In this document: positions 27,128 through 36,099 of the stretch, piece by piece
How the letters are laid out: the number at the start of each line of letters is the position of its first letter
Position numbering within the stretch: position 1 is the first letter of the stretch
Assembly: GCA_016930275.1 (NCBI GenBank)
Contig: JAFGHA010000238.1
Coordinates: 1 to 64,000, forward strand
Reading direction: 5' to 3'
Source of the DNA: Chitinispirillaceae bacterium
GTDB taxonomy: Bacteria; Fibrobacterota; Chitinivibrionia; Chitinivibrionales; Chitinispirillaceae
Length of the DNA stretch: 64,000 bases
Notes under the pieces: model-generated
The model's database searches: none
Told to the model about the DNA's origin: nothing
What the model saw: the letters and a program-made list of their open reading frames with translations, nothing else
Translations under genes and position numbers: made by a program

Positions 27128-27875
27128 CATTCCGGTGGGAACGTTCTGGAAAGTACTTCTTCCGGGGATGGCGCTACTGGCGGTCTTCGGTTCGATTGGC
27201 GGTATCGTTTTCGTGGATCGCGTTGTGATGCCCAATGTTGTGGGGGTCAACCGTGACGTGGTCACGGTCCCCGATGTCGCAAAGTTGACTTATGAAGAAG
27301 CGCGCGAGGTTTTTTTCAAAGCTGGACTGCTCACCGAAATACAGGGCCGGGAATATGATGACACCGTTCCGGAACAGGGGGTTATCAGTCAGCAGCCGAT
27401 TGCCGGTGCCCGGGTGAAGAAAGGACGGAAAATTTCAGTTTTCGTAAGCAAGGGTAAAGAAATCGCGATCGTTCCTGATGTGCGTAATGTTACCGAGCGC
27501 CAGGCGCGTATCATTATGAAAAAAGCAGGATTTACTCTCGGGAATGTGAAGAAAGTGTTTTCCGAGGAACGGCCGGTTGATGTGGTGATCAATGCTTTCC
27601 CTAAAAGCGGTACGACTACTTCCCGTGAAATCGAAGTCGATCTCTTTGTTTCGAAAGGACCACGTCCCACGCATGCGGAGGTTCCCAATCTTGTGGGAGA
27701 GAGCCTTAAAAACGCCAAGAAACTTATTGCCGAAAGCGGACTTTCGGTCGGTGCCGTAAGTTATCAGAATAATCCCTCGCTGCTTCCCGGCACCATCATT
27801 TCCCAATCTTCGGCTCCGGGTTCCAATGTACCGCTTGAATCCAAACTCAATCTGGTGGTTTCCGTCATACGATGA
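27105..27875 (+). CDS. Membrane-anchored protein with three PASTA domains and no kinase
   Basis: 256 residues: a short cytoplasmic N-terminus, one transmembrane helix (VLLPGMALLAVFGSIGGIVFV, residues 17-37), then three PASTA repeats, each beginning with a VPDV/VPNLVG motif (about residues 53, 118 and 190) and ending in a xxVSKG-type strand. PASTA domains bind muropeptides or lipid II and usually sit on Ser/Thr kinases or PBPs; here there is no kinase or penicillin-binding domain in the same frame. It starts inside the Crp gene and ends with an ATGA overlap with the TPR lipoprotein, so it is embedded in an operon. Confidence 0.9.
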   Translation: MKRSYTISIPVGTFWKVLLPGMALLAVFGSIGGIVFVDRVVMPNVVGVNRDVVTVPDVAKLTYEEAREVFFKAGLLTEIQGREYDDTVPEQGVISQQPIAGARVKKGRKISVFVSKGKEIAIVPDVRNVTERQARIIMKKAGFTLGNVKKVFSEERPVDVVINAFPKSGTTTSREIEVDLFVSKGPRPTHAEVPNLVGESLKNAKKLIAESGLSVGAVSYQNNPSLLPGTIISQSSAPGSNVPLESKLNLVVSVIR

Positions 27876-29644
27876 AACGTACCCGGCAAAACGAATTCAT
27901 GGGCATCATACCGGAAAACCCGATAAAGAAATGTCCGTTTCTTTCCGGAACGCTGCTTCTGTTACTTTTAGGCGGTTGCGCGTCACACCGCTTTCCGGTG
28001 GTGCGTCCGGTCGTTGAGCCGTCACGTAACGTTTACGCGCGCACCAAAGCGCAGGACCACTTCATTCTCGCCAGGGATTTCGACCGGCGCGGTCTGGTGA
28101 AACTTGCCGAACGGGAATATGAACGCGCGTTGCAGCTCGATTCCGGATCCGATGTGCTTAAAAAGCTGCTTTTCCAGAAGTATCTTGAATCGGGGAAGTA
28201 CACCCAGGCGCTGCTCCTCATTAAAGGGGGCCGGAAAAATGAGGCGCTTACCCGGGAAGAAAAGCGCATGGTTTCAACCATCTATATAAAAATGGAAGAA
28301 TTCACCCGGGCAGTCGGGGTGCTGGAGAGTATCAGAAATAAAAATGAAGAAGAGCTCTTTTCAATCGGCAGAATTTATGAGGTGCTCGGAAACAGTGCGA
28401 AGGCACTCGATGCATACCGTCGTTATTTCGAAAAGAAGCCCGATGCACTCGCGATAGGTTTCAGAGTCGCGAAGATGCTTCTTCAACAGAAGCGATATTC
28501 CGAAGCGGAAAGCCTTCTGGTGGTTATTCAGGAAAGGGAAGGACCTCAGGGAGATATTTACACCCTTCGCGGAACGGTTGCACTGATGGATGAAGACACC
28601 GTTCGGGCGCTCGGGTTCTATGATTCAGCCCTGGCGGTTGATTCGCTGCACGAGGAAGCGCTCCGCAGCAAGGCACAGGTGTATATCGGCAGAGCGGATT
28701 TCCCACCGGCTATCGAATGTTACCGGAAACTGATCGGGTCGGAAGCTTACGGTGAAGTATACGGACGTACGCTGGCGCTGCTCTATTTTTACAACGGGCA
28801 GATAGAAGAATCCGAGCAACTGTTCAAGGATCTCCTGCAGGAAAATATCGATGATTATGAATTGCATTATTATCTGGGTCTCGTTTTCGCCGATCGGGAG
28901 AAGAACGAATTCGCCAGAACAGAATTCGAAAAGGCTCTGGCACTTCAGCCCAAACACAAAGAGAGCTGGCGTGAATTATGTTCAGTTGCTCTACGCGATA
29001 AGGACTATCGTACCGCATTGCAGGTCGCGCGAAGATTCACCACCGCACTGCCCGATGAGGCATCGTCGTGGAGGATGCAGGGATACGTGGAGTCGATCCT
29101 GAAAAAGTATCCTGCAGCCATCAAGTCGTTCCGCAAAGCGGTTGCTCTGGATACCGCGGATTCCTATGGTTGGTTTGAACTGGGGAGCGCTCTCGAACGA
29201 AACAAAGAAATTGACAGGGCGGTCAAGGCGTTCAGAAAAGTACTTGTTCTGCGGCCCGACGATCCCGCGACACTCAACTATCTCGGTTACATGTGGGCCG
29301 AACAGGGAAAGCATCTTGATACGGCGAAGGCATACCTCGAACGCGCACTTGAACAGGAACCCAATAACGGTGCATTTCTGGATTCATATGCATGGGTTTA
29401 TTTTCGGCTCGGCGAATTCGACAGTGCATTCGTCTATCTTCAGAAAGCCATTGAACGCATTTACGACGATCCGGTACTCTACGATCATCTTGGTGATATC
29501 CTCGTGGAACGTAAGGATCTTAACGGGGCGGTGGATGCTTATCATACGTCACTCGAACTCGGATCAGAGGATGGTGCCGCCGTACGCAGGAAAATTCTCG
29601 ATCTGGAAATAATTATCCAGCGTCAAGGTATAACGCTGCAATGA
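27872..29644 (+). CDS. TPR lipoprotein
   Basis: 590 residues, ATGA start overlapping the PASTA gene. The N-terminal signal ends in a lipobox (LLLLGGC), giving an outer-membrane lipoprotein. The rest is a long TPR array, with clear consensus repeats such as AKALDAYRRYFEKKPDALA, YYLGLVFADREKNEFARTEFEKALALQPKH, GWFELGSALERNKEIDRAVKAFRKVLVLRPDD and LERALEQEPNNG. It should scaffold envelope protein interactions. The next gene again overlaps by ATGA. An alternative start at 27899 would remove nine residues. Confidence 0.9.
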   Translation: MKRTRQNEFMGIIPENPIKKCPFLSGTLLLLLLGGCASHRFPVVRPVVEPSRNVYARTKAQDHFILARDFDRRGLVKLAEREYERALQLDSGSDVLKKLLFQKYLESGKYTQALLLIKGGRKNEALTREEKRMVSTIYIKMEEFTRAVGVLESIRNKNEEELFSIGRIYEVLGNSAKALDAYRRYFEKKPDALAIGFRVAKMLLQQKRYSEAESLLVVIQEREGPQGDIYTLRGTVALMDEDTVRALGFYDSALAVDSLHEEALRSKAQVYIGRADFPPAIECYRKLIGSEAYGEVYGRTLALLYFYNGQIEESEQLFKDLLQENIDDYELHYYLGLVFADREKNEFARTEFEKALALQPKHKESWRELCSVALRDKDYRTALQVARRFTTALPDEASSWRMQGYVESILKKYPAAIKSFRKAVALDTADSYGWFELGSALERNKEIDRAVKAFRKVLVLRPDDPATLNYLGYMWAEQGKHLDTAKAYLERALEQEPNNGAFLDSYAWVYFRLGEFDSAFVYLQKAIERIYDDPVLYDHLGDILVERKDLNGAVDAYHTSLELGSEDGAAVRRKILDLEIIIQRQGITLQ

Positions 29645-30330
29645 TCCCCGTTCGTGGTACCGCAGGTTCGGTGGCCGTTTTTTTTCTCAGCTGTGCGGCA
29701 ACACTGGTTCCACCGGGCGATAGTGACGGAACGAAGGCGGTCCCGTCGCTCCATCCGTATTGTTCCGCCGATTCAATTACGGTGTTCGGGAAAATTTCCG
29801 CTTCGAACAACGGTGAGAAGGTGACCGGAGCAATAGAAGTCCGGTATTACGGGATCGATGCGTTCAAAATGGTCTTTTACTCGCCGTTTGGGGCAATCGT
29901 CGGAACCGTTTCCTCTTTCAACGATTCTCTGGTTATGAAATTCGGCAGCCATCACCGGGTAGTGGCGCTTTCCGATCCGTTTCCTTCGGATCTTCTCCCC
30001 TGGGGAGGAACATTACCGTGTGGTGAGCTCATCCGTGCCCTTTGCGGAGGAATTCTCTACTGTGATTCGGTGGTGAACTTCAGACCGACAGAAATAATCG
30101 AGTCCTTTTTCCGTACTTCCTGTGTATGGCAAACACCGGAATGGAATTTCACGGCAGTTCTTTCCCGGTGGAAACATCGTCTGAAACAGGTTGATCTGGA
30201 AAAAAAAGTTTCAGATATCGTGGTATATAGGGTACGGTATACTTCATTTTCGGATAATACGGCAAGATTGATAGCAATAAAGACGGATGACCGGAATTAT
30301 TTTTCAATTGAATATGAAAATCTACGTTAA
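29641..30330 (+). CDS. Lipoprotein, LolB/DUF4292-like pattern
   Basis: 229 residues, with an ATGA overlap with the TPR lipoprotein. The signal ends in FFLSC (lipobox, Cys about residue 18). The body is beta rich (TVFGKISASNNGEKVTGAIEVRYY, FKMVFYSPFGAIVGTV, then LKQVDLEKK...VVYRVRYTSF), a layout like half-barrel lipoprotein-handling proteins of the LolB/DUF4292 type. That comparison rests on pattern only. It could receive or carry lipoproteins or lipid for the neighbouring outer-membrane protein. Confidence 0.7.
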   Translation: MIPVRGTAGSVAVFFLSCAATLVPPGDSDGTKAVPSLHPYCSADSITVFGKISASNNGEKVTGAIEVRYYGIDAFKMVFYSPFGAIVGTVSSFNDSLVMKFGSHHRVVALSDPFPSDLLPWGGTLPCGELIRALCGGILYCDSVVNFRPTEIIESFFRTSCVWQTPEWNFTAVLSRWKHRLKQVDLEKKVSDIVVYRVRYTSFSDNTARLIAIKTDDRNYFSIEYENLR

Positions 30331-30348
30331 AAGTGTGGAATTCTCCCT

Positions 30349-31374
30349 ATGAAACTCTGTCGGTTGATTATTGAATGCTGTTTTATTGCAGGAATTTGTA
30401 CAATTCCACTTCAGGCACAGTACCAGAGTGCGGGCAGTGTCTCCTATCAGCACCTGCTGCTTGATTATGATGCCCGATCGGTTGGTATGGCGGGAGCCTC
30501 GGTTGCCGTTCCGGGAAATAGTATCGGTGTGTTCGCCAATTCCGCACTTCCCGCGTCGGTAAAACGCATGGAAGCGCTGGTCGGATATCAGCTGGTACTT
30601 GACGGCGTATGGGGGGCACCACTTGGTATTTCGCGGAGGTTTCCGGGGGTCGGGGTGATAACGGTTGCCCTGCAGGGGTTGACGAGTGGAAATATCGAAG
30701 TCGTTGAAGAGGGGCTGGACCACGAACCGCTCTATACCGGACGATCGGCCTACGACCAGTATATCAGTTCAGGAATTTCTTTGTCACGGGCGTTTCTTAA
30801 CAATCAGCTTCACGCAGGAATAACGTTGCGCGGGCTTTATCGAAGGCTTAACGCCTCACCCGAAACCTACAGTTCAAAGGCGATCGCATTTGACTTGGGG
30901 GTTCAATATTTTCTTATGAGCGATCGGCTCGTACTCGGGGCGGTTGTCCGCAACGCGGGGATGGAAGTCTCGTCGTTCGTTGAAGGTACCACCTATCCTC
31001 TTCCCCTCATGTTTGAAGCGGGAGTATCGTATGTTCCGCGCTATCTCTCTTCGGTGCGTCTTGCACTCGACGTCAATAAAATCAGGGGAGAGTATGCAGG
31101 TTTTGAGCCCGGCCTTGAAGTTGAAATTTATCCACGGGTACTTTTTGCACGTTTCGGCTATGCATTCAGTCAGAGTGATCTCAGCGAACAGTTCAAAAAA
31201 TTCTCCGGAGATCAGGATGAAAATTATCAGAAGAGCAATTGGTCCACTCTATGTACCGGTATCGGCATAAGGACCGGTATGCAACAGGTGAAAATCCAGG
31301 TGGATATCGGCCTTGAGTTCAGAGTCTCCTGGTTACCGCCGTCGCCGGTGGTTTCAGCGCTGGTTGAGTTTTAA
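30349..31374 (+). CDS. PorQ/PorV-like outer-membrane protein
   Basis: 341 residues. Signal peptide ending PLQAQ, then SYQHLLLDYDARSVGMAGASVA, the phrase that opens PorV/PorQ-type FadL-like barrels in the FCB group (DARSxGMGGA). The remainder is strand-turn sequence ending in VVSALVEF with a terminal Phe. In Bacteroidetes relatives take part in type IX secretion or its cargo handling; no other T9SS component is in this window, so no such function is claimed. Last gene of the crp operon. Confidence 0.82.
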   Translation: MKLCRLIIECCFIAGICTIPLQAQYQSAGSVSYQHLLLDYDARSVGMAGASVAVPGNSIGVFANSALPASVKRMEALVGYQLVLDGVWGAPLGISRRFPGVGVITVALQGLTSGNIEVVEEGLDHEPLYTGRSAYDQYISSGISLSRAFLNNQLHAGITLRGLYRRLNASPETYSSKAIAFDLGVQYFLMSDRLVLGAVVRNAGMEVSSFVEGTTYPLPLMFEAGVSYVPRYLSSVRLALDVNKIRGEYAGFEPGLEVEIYPRVLFARFGYAFSQSDLSEQFKKFSGDQDENYQKSNWSTLCTGIGIRTGMQQVKIQVDIGLEFRVSWLPPSPVVSALVEF

Positions 31375-31679
31375 CATTCCATATTTACTCGGGTATCCGT
31401 TCCGCTAAGCAGAATGGAATCAGTATTCATAATGAAGGATCACCTGAGTAATGCCTCCGGAAACTTGTCGAGCAGTACATCAGCCATGTCCGGAATTTTT
31501 CCGTTATTCTTCGTTATTCGATGAAGTGGTGTGATTTTCGTAGTCTATTACCGGTTGACACTTTTCCCGAAATTGACAAACAGAAAAAGACGACGGAACA
31601 TGATCCTGCATTACGCTACGGCTGACGCCGGATCGTTAATGAAACGTTGTGGATTCAGGAATGAAAAAAGTCGTTTCGA
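31375..31679. other. Convergent intergenic region
   Basis: Between the PorQ-like gene (plus) and the Zn-ribbon gene (minus). Nothing coding is supported; the track ORF at 31531-31797 mostly overlaps the Zn-ribbon gene and has no homology I recognise. ACATTCCAT and ATGGAAT near 31373-31420 could pair loosely, but no clean terminator was found. Confidence 0.4.
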
Positions 31680-32066
31680 CTACTGCAGGTCTTCGATGAG
31701 TTTTTTAAGTCCTGATTTTTCGAAATTGACGAGAATCCGGCTTGGTGTACCACGGTCTTTACCGACAACCACGCCGGACTCCTTCCATTTTTTATGATGG
31801 ATGGTTTCACCGATCACAAAGTGTTCCTGCGGATTATACTGGTGTGCTTCCGTTCCCTGTTCTTCATGGCGGGATTGTTCAATAAGGTCATTCCCGCAGT
31901 AGCAGAATGTTTTGAAACATTTGGTACAGAGGTATTCGAATGTTGAATTACGGTCGACGGTTCGTCCGTTTTCGGCGATACTCCGGTCGAGCTGAACCGG
32001 CGTTATCTTGTCGCAGAAACGACAATACACTTCAAGATCATCTGCCGGTGAAAATGGTGAGGACAT
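31680..32066 (-). CDS. Zn-ribbon protein with C-terminal KOW/CarD-like segment
   Basis: 128 residues from the ATG at 32066, which has GGAGGAG seven bases upstream. Two CxxC pairs and two further Cys (VYCRFCDK, LCTKCFKTFCYCG) form a likely zinc ribbon in the first half. The second half (FVIGETIHHKKWKESGVVVGKD...RILVNFEKSGLKKLI) resembles the short beta domain at the C-terminus of UvrD or CarD-type proteins that contacts RNA polymerase. A nucleic-acid or transcription role is inferred only. Transcribed alone, divergent from fmt. Confidence 0.75.
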   Translation of the reverse strand: MSSPFSPADDLEVYCRFCDKITPVQLDRSIAENGRTVDRNSTFEYLCTKCFKTFCYCGNDLIEQSRHEEQGTEAHQYNPQEHFVIGETIHHKKWKESGVVVGKDRGTPSRILVNFEKSGLKKLIEDLQ

Positions 32067-32448
32067 GCTCACTCCTCCTGTGTAGAACTGCGGAATCTGT
32101 TAGTTCTGCCGCATCGTAATAAAAATGAAAATATAACTTCAAATTTATTACATGGCGAACGTGAAATCAAATAGTTAACATGAAGTGGGTATCCCGCTGG
32201 ATCGCAGGCATGTGCGGTATCACCTTGTGAAACCGGATGCTTCGTGACTACCGTACCCGTTTGACTAGGAGTTGACAGGGCTGTTGCAGCCAACAGTTTT
32301 TCCCGTTTCCCGTGTTTCTTCAACGAAATATGCCGATACGACAGTTTCGAATTGGGTGGGGGTGAACGGAAATTGTTACATGCGGCCTGTTCGTTGTGGT
32401 ATTTTATAGCCGCCGCAGTGTTTGGAATGGAAATGGAACAACAGCAAA
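32067..32448. other. Divergent promoter region
   Basis: About 380 bases between the Zn-ribbon gene and fmt. It should contain both promoters; I did not find a -35/-10 pair with good spacing for either. No gene supported (the track ORF 32069-32323 overlaps the Zn-ribbon start and lacks similarity). Confidence 0.4.
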
Positions 32449-33381
32449 ATGCGTGTCGTCTTTTTGGGAAGTGCCGATTTCGGTATCCCCGCGCTGGATC
32501 TACTTCACGAGAAATGTACGCTTGCCGGGGTCGTGGCTACACCACCCCGAAAGAGCGGTAGGGGACTGAAATTCATCGAATCTCCAGTCGCAAGGCATGT
32601 ACGAACCTTGGCGGATATCCCGGTACTCACTCCGGAGAGGCTTGATGATTCCTCATTTGTGGCAGCTCTCCGGAAGCTTTCCGCAGACTGTTTTGTCGTT
32701 GTCGCCTACCGTATCCTTCCCAGGGAGGTGTTTTCACTGCCGGAACTGGGAACTTTAAATATTCATGCATCGCTCCTTCCTGCATATCGTGGACCGGCTC
32801 CCATTCAGCGGGCTATTGAAGCGGGCGAACGAGAAACCGGAATCACTATATTCCGGATTGATGAAGGAATCGACACCGGTGAAATCCTCCGGCAGAAGGC
32901 CGTTGCTATCGGTGCAGAGGAAACGACTCCTGAGCTGTACGGCCGATTGAGTCTACTCGGTGCCGAAACACTCGCACTGACGCTTGATGAAATTCAAAAG
33001 GGCGAGTGCACTCCGCAGACACAGGATCATTCGAGGGCGTGTAAAGCTCCGAAATTGAAAAAACACGAATCGATAATCGACTGGAGCCTCACGGCACAGG
33101 AAATTTTCAATAAAATAAGAGCGTTCAAACCATTTCCCGGGACGGCAACGATGACCGGTACCGGTCGCCTCGGTATTGAATGGGGAGTACCGGTTACTGA
33201 AACATCCTCCCGGAAATCATGCGGTTCGGTGGTCGCTGTTCATCCCGACAGTTTCGATGTTCAGACCGGAAACGGATTGTTCCGGGTTCGGGTGGTAAAG
33301 CCGGAAGGAAGGAAAGCAATGGCTGCGGCGGATTATCTGCGCGGCACGATTCTCAGAGAGGGAATGCAATTCAATGAATAG
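32449..33381 (+). CDS. fmt: Methionyl-tRNA formyltransferase Fmt
   Basis: Formylates Met on the initiator tRNA using 10-formyl-THF. The motif order is diagnostic: MRVVFLGSADFGIPALDLL, then SLLPAYRGPAPIQRAI (with the catalytic His/Asn neighbourhood in NIHASLLP), GITIFRIDEGIDTGEIL, and the C-terminal domain from about residue 205. The start at 32449 removes nine track residues and gives 310 aa, a normal length. It overlaps rsmB by 8 bases, a very common fmt-rsmB arrangement; the usual def (peptide deformylase) neighbour is absent here. Confidence 0.96.
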   Translation: MRVVFLGSADFGIPALDLLHEKCTLAGVVATPPRKSGRGLKFIESPVARHVRTLADIPVLTPERLDDSSFVAALRKLSADCFVVVAYRILPREVFSLPELGTLNIHASLLPAYRGPAPIQRAIEAGERETGITIFRIDEGIDTGEILRQKAVAIGAEETTPELYGRLSLLGAETLALTLDEIQKGECTPQTQDHSRACKAPKLKKHESIIDWSLTAQEIFNKIRAFKPFPGTATMTGTGRLGIEWGVPVTETSSRKSCGSVVAVHPDSFDVQTGNGLFRVRVVKPEGRKAMAAADYLRGTILREGMQFNE

Positions 33382-34720
33382 CCGACAGCTGGTACTGCGG
33401 GTCATCACCGCCTTTGACAAACGACCGGGTAATCTTGAGCGCATGATGGAACATGCACTTTACGGGTTGCATATCGATCATCGTGACCGCCGTCTGGTTT
33501 TCGAAATGGTGTACGGTATCGTGCGACGTCTGGCGACTCTCGATTACATGATCGACCGGTATGTGACCGACGAAAAGAACCGTCGGGATCACCTCTTACG
33601 ACGGCTGTTGCGCATCGGTCTCTACCAGCTGCTCTATCTCGACCGTATCCCCGATCATGCATCGGTCAACGAAACCGTGCTGCTCGCGAAGGCCGATTAC
33701 CGCGGCAAAGGGCTTGCGGGAACAGTGAATGCGGTACTGCGCAATGTCATAAAAAACAAAAAGCAGGTGGAATTTCCGGACCCGCAGAAGGATCTTACCG
33801 AACGCCTTGCGGTGGAGTTTTCACATCCCCGCTGGCTGATCGAACGGTGGTTGTCGGTTTACGGACTCGCCCGAACCCGGAAGCTTCTGGTGTTCAATAA
33901 CGAAAAACCCTCCATTTATCTGCGGCGTACCATTCGATCGATGTCACGACAGCAGTTCGAGGCTGATGTCAGAATGCTGTGTGATTCTCCCTGCGGATAC
34001 CGTGATCTGTATTACCGTTTGAAAAAGGCGCTTCTTCCTGAGAATATCCAGCTGATCAGGCTGGGATACTGCAATGTTCAGGCACCGTCATCCGGGTGGG
34101 TGGTGGCTATGCTCGATGTGGCGAAAGGAGATCATATCATCGATCTCTGCAGTGCCCCCGGAGGGAAAACCGTCCTGATGGCCGAGCTGGCGGGTGATCC
34201 CGGAACCATATGTTCCTGCGAAGTCAATTTCACCAGGTTGCGCAAAGTGGTTGAGGCGGCGGAGTCGATGCACCTCAGGACCGTTTTTCCGATCGTGGCC
34301 GACGGTAATTTTCCTCCCTTTGACGGTATATTCGATAAGGTACTTCTTGATGCGCCCTGCAGTGCCACCGGCGTCCTGCACCGGCATCCGGAAGCTCGAT
34401 GGATCAGAACGGTAAAGGATCTTGAACGGCTGGTGAAAGTGCAGGAAACGCTCCTTGACTCATCTGTCAAACTGGTGGGGGAAGGAGGCGTCATCGTCTA
34501 TGCGACCTGTTCAGTGGAGCCGGAAGAAAATGAACGGCAGATAGAACGGTTCCTCGTGCGGCACCCTGAATTCATTCTCGATCAGTGTCCGGGGGCGGTT
34601 CCGGAACAATTTATTGATGATAACGGGTATCTGAAAATCACACCATTTGACCATGGCATGGATGGCATGTTTGCCGCCCGGCTGCGGTATGTTGGAAGTA
34701 CATCGACGGATACCCGGTGA
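33374..34720 (+). CDS. rsmB: 16S rRNA (cytosine-C5) methyltransferase RsmB
   Basis: 448 residues. N-terminal NusB-like helical domain (LRRLLRIGLYQLLYLDRIPDHASVNETV), then the Rossmann methyltransferase domain with LCSAPGGKTVLMAEL, DAPCSATG (first catalytic Cys) and ATCSVEPEENE (second Cys, the nucleophile). Methylates C967 of 16S rRNA in E. coli. Overlaps fmt upstream. Complete and typical. Confidence 0.95.
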   Translation: MNSRQLVLRVITAFDKRPGNLERMMEHALYGLHIDHRDRRLVFEMVYGIVRRLATLDYMIDRYVTDEKNRRDHLLRRLLRIGLYQLLYLDRIPDHASVNETVLLAKADYRGKGLAGTVNAVLRNVIKNKKQVEFPDPQKDLTERLAVEFSHPRWLIERWLSVYGLARTRKLLVFNNEKPSIYLRRTIRSMSRQQFEADVRMLCDSPCGYRDLYYRLKKALLPENIQLIRLGYCNVQAPSSGWVVAMLDVAKGDHIIDLCSAPGGKTVLMAELAGDPGTICSCEVNFTRLRKVVEAAESMHLRTVFPIVADGNFPPFDGIFDKVLLDAPCSATGVLHRHPEARWIRTVKDLERLVKVQETLLDSSVKLVGEGGVIVYATCSVEPEENERQIERFLVRHPEFILDQCPGAVPEQFIDDNGYLKITPFDHGMDGMFAARLRYVGSTSTDTR

Positions 34721-34802
34721 CTGAAGGTATTTGACCCTGACTTCCGGAGGGTATACAATAAACAGACGGGCACAAATTCCCCTTGAGGAGGAAACCGGAA
34801 GT

Positions 34803-35459
34803 ATGGATGCAGCACGCACACGGGTAAAACGATGGCTTGGAGGAGTGTTCGGTACCATCTGCCTGATTACTGTCGTATGTACCCCTCCACCATTCGAATT
34901 CATGCTGACCAACAATTATCAGCGTGAGCATTTTTCGGGCAGAGACATCTCCGGTGCGGTCATCGGACTCTGCATGCTGCTCGGTGATACGGGAGACGTA
35001 CCCGGTCGGGATGTCGCCTCGGCGATGATCGGAAAGAAGTTCCGTTCTACACGACCCGATCTGCTGTTCAGGGAACCCGATTCAGTGTTCGGAAGGCTGC
35101 AGCGGATGCTGCCGGACACGGAAGCCGCGGGTTTCCGCTCGCTGCTTTACCATGGGGATGTAGTTGCGCTTCAGGCCCTTGATACTGTCTGGAAGAACCT
35201 CGGATACGATTTTCTGCTTGTCGTGCGTCTGCGCCGCGGGATGTACATCAAAACCTTCAATCAGATCATGCGAAAGCGGTTCCTTGTAGAGGCGGAATTA
35301 TGGGACTGTACGGAGGCGGAAACGGTATGGCGGGTTATTATCGACGGGAAATGTTCGCGACCGGGATATTCCGACCGGCAGTTTCTGCTCGAATCACTGG
35401 TGATGGTTGCGACGGCACTGCCCTCGGCTCTTCCGGCATACGATACCAAAGCGTGGTGA
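34803..35459 (+). CDS. Putative lipoprotein, unknown
   Basis: The track ORF starts at 34731, but MDAARTRVKRWLGG (34803) gives a short charged n-region, a hydrophobic core and a lipobox-like LITVVC, so this start is preferred. The 218-residue mature part has helical and beta segments (YDFLLVVRLRRGMYIKTF, KRFLVEAELWDC) without known motifs. A purine-rich GAGGAGG lies 12 bases upstream, further than ideal. Between rsmB and a small protein; function unknown. Confidence 0.65.
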   Translation: MDAARTRVKRWLGGVFGTICLITVVCTPPPFEFMLTNNYQREHFSGRDISGAVIGLCMLLGDTGDVPGRDVASAMIGKKFRSTRPDLLFREPDSVFGRLQRMLPDTEAAGFRSLLYHGDVVALQALDTVWKNLGYDFLLVVRLRRGMYIKTFNQIMRKRFLVEAELWDCTEAETVWRVIIDGKCSRPGYSDRQFLLESLVMVATALPSALPAYDTKAW

Positions 35460-35471
35460 GGAATACAACCG

Positions 35472-35684
35472 GTGAAAGAATGTACTGAACGTCTGGTAAA
35501 AATAGGTTTTTCACGGAATCCGCGTCGTATATTTGACGAAATAGAATCGGTCACGGCGGCGATGGTACGTGACGGCTGGCAGTTGCAGGATTCCTGTATC
35601 GAAGAAGGTCTCGGATCAGCCCATCTTTTTTTTGAACGAACCATCGCTCCGGAACCTTCCGAAGAACACCGGAATGCGAAGTGA
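35472..35684 (+). CDS. Small protein, DUF4177-like
   Basis: 70 residues, GTG start, with GAGG about ten bases upstream and a 12-base gap after the lipoprotein. The phrase AAMVRDGWQLQD...HLFFERTI has the spacing of DUF4177-type small proteins (helix ending in GW-L, then a strand ending FxR). Probably a real cytosolic protein of unknown role in the operon. Confidence 0.65.
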   Translation: MKECTERLVKIGFSRNPRRIFDEIESVTAAMVRDGWQLQDSCIEEGLGSAHLFFERTIAPEPSEEHRNAK

Positions 35685-35708
35685 ATACCCGAACGGAAAG
35701 GAAGACGT

Positions 35709-36083
35709 ATGACCTACCGGTTTGAAAACAGCGGTACCGTTACGATCGTGTACATCACCGGTGATATCGATACTGCCGCCACCACCGCTCAGCTCGATCG
35801 GGAGATTGCCGCAATGATTGCCGGAGGACATCTGCATTTTGTTTTCAATCTCGAAAAAACCACGTATCTTGACAGCGCGGGAATAAGCGTGTTCATCCAC
35901 TGTCTGTGCGGCGTGCAGGAAAAGAATGGCTCAATTGTTCTGGTGGCGCCTGATAATCAGGTCAAACGGGTACTGGAAATGGTGGGGCTCAACCGGCTGA
36001 TTACCACGTATGACACCTTGCACGACGGTCTCGTCGCCGCTGGCGGCGACAACGAAAAATCGCAGCGACCGGCTGCACGGTAA
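35709..36083 (+). CDS. STAS-domain anti-sigma factor antagonist
   Basis: 124 residues with the classic STAS fold order: FENSGTVTIVYITGDIDTA, the phosphoacceptor motif TTYLDSAGISVFIHCL (Ser in DSAG), and VKRVLEMVGLNRLI. Family members bind an anti-sigma/serine-kinase partner, with phosphorylation at that Ser as the switch. No RsbW-like kinase or PP2C phosphatase gene is nearby, so its partner is encoded elsewhere. In an operon with TPR and mnmA genes. Confidence 0.92.
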   Translation: MTYRFENSGTVTIVYITGDIDTAATTAQLDREIAAMIAGGHLHFVFNLEKTTYLDSAGISVFIHCLCGVQEKNGSIVLVAPDNQVKRVLEMVGLNRLITTYDTLHDGLVAAGGDNEKSQRPAAR

Positions 36084-36099
36084 GAATGGAGATCGCCGC

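Noticed and set aside
30349-31374. Type IX secretion locus
   Set aside because: PorV/PorQ-like barrels alone do not show a T9SS; no PorK, L, M, N, Sov or PorU genes are in the window.
31531-31797. 88-aa plus-strand ORF before the Zn-ribbon gene
   Set aside because: Mostly antisense to the Zn-ribbon gene and with no start signal.
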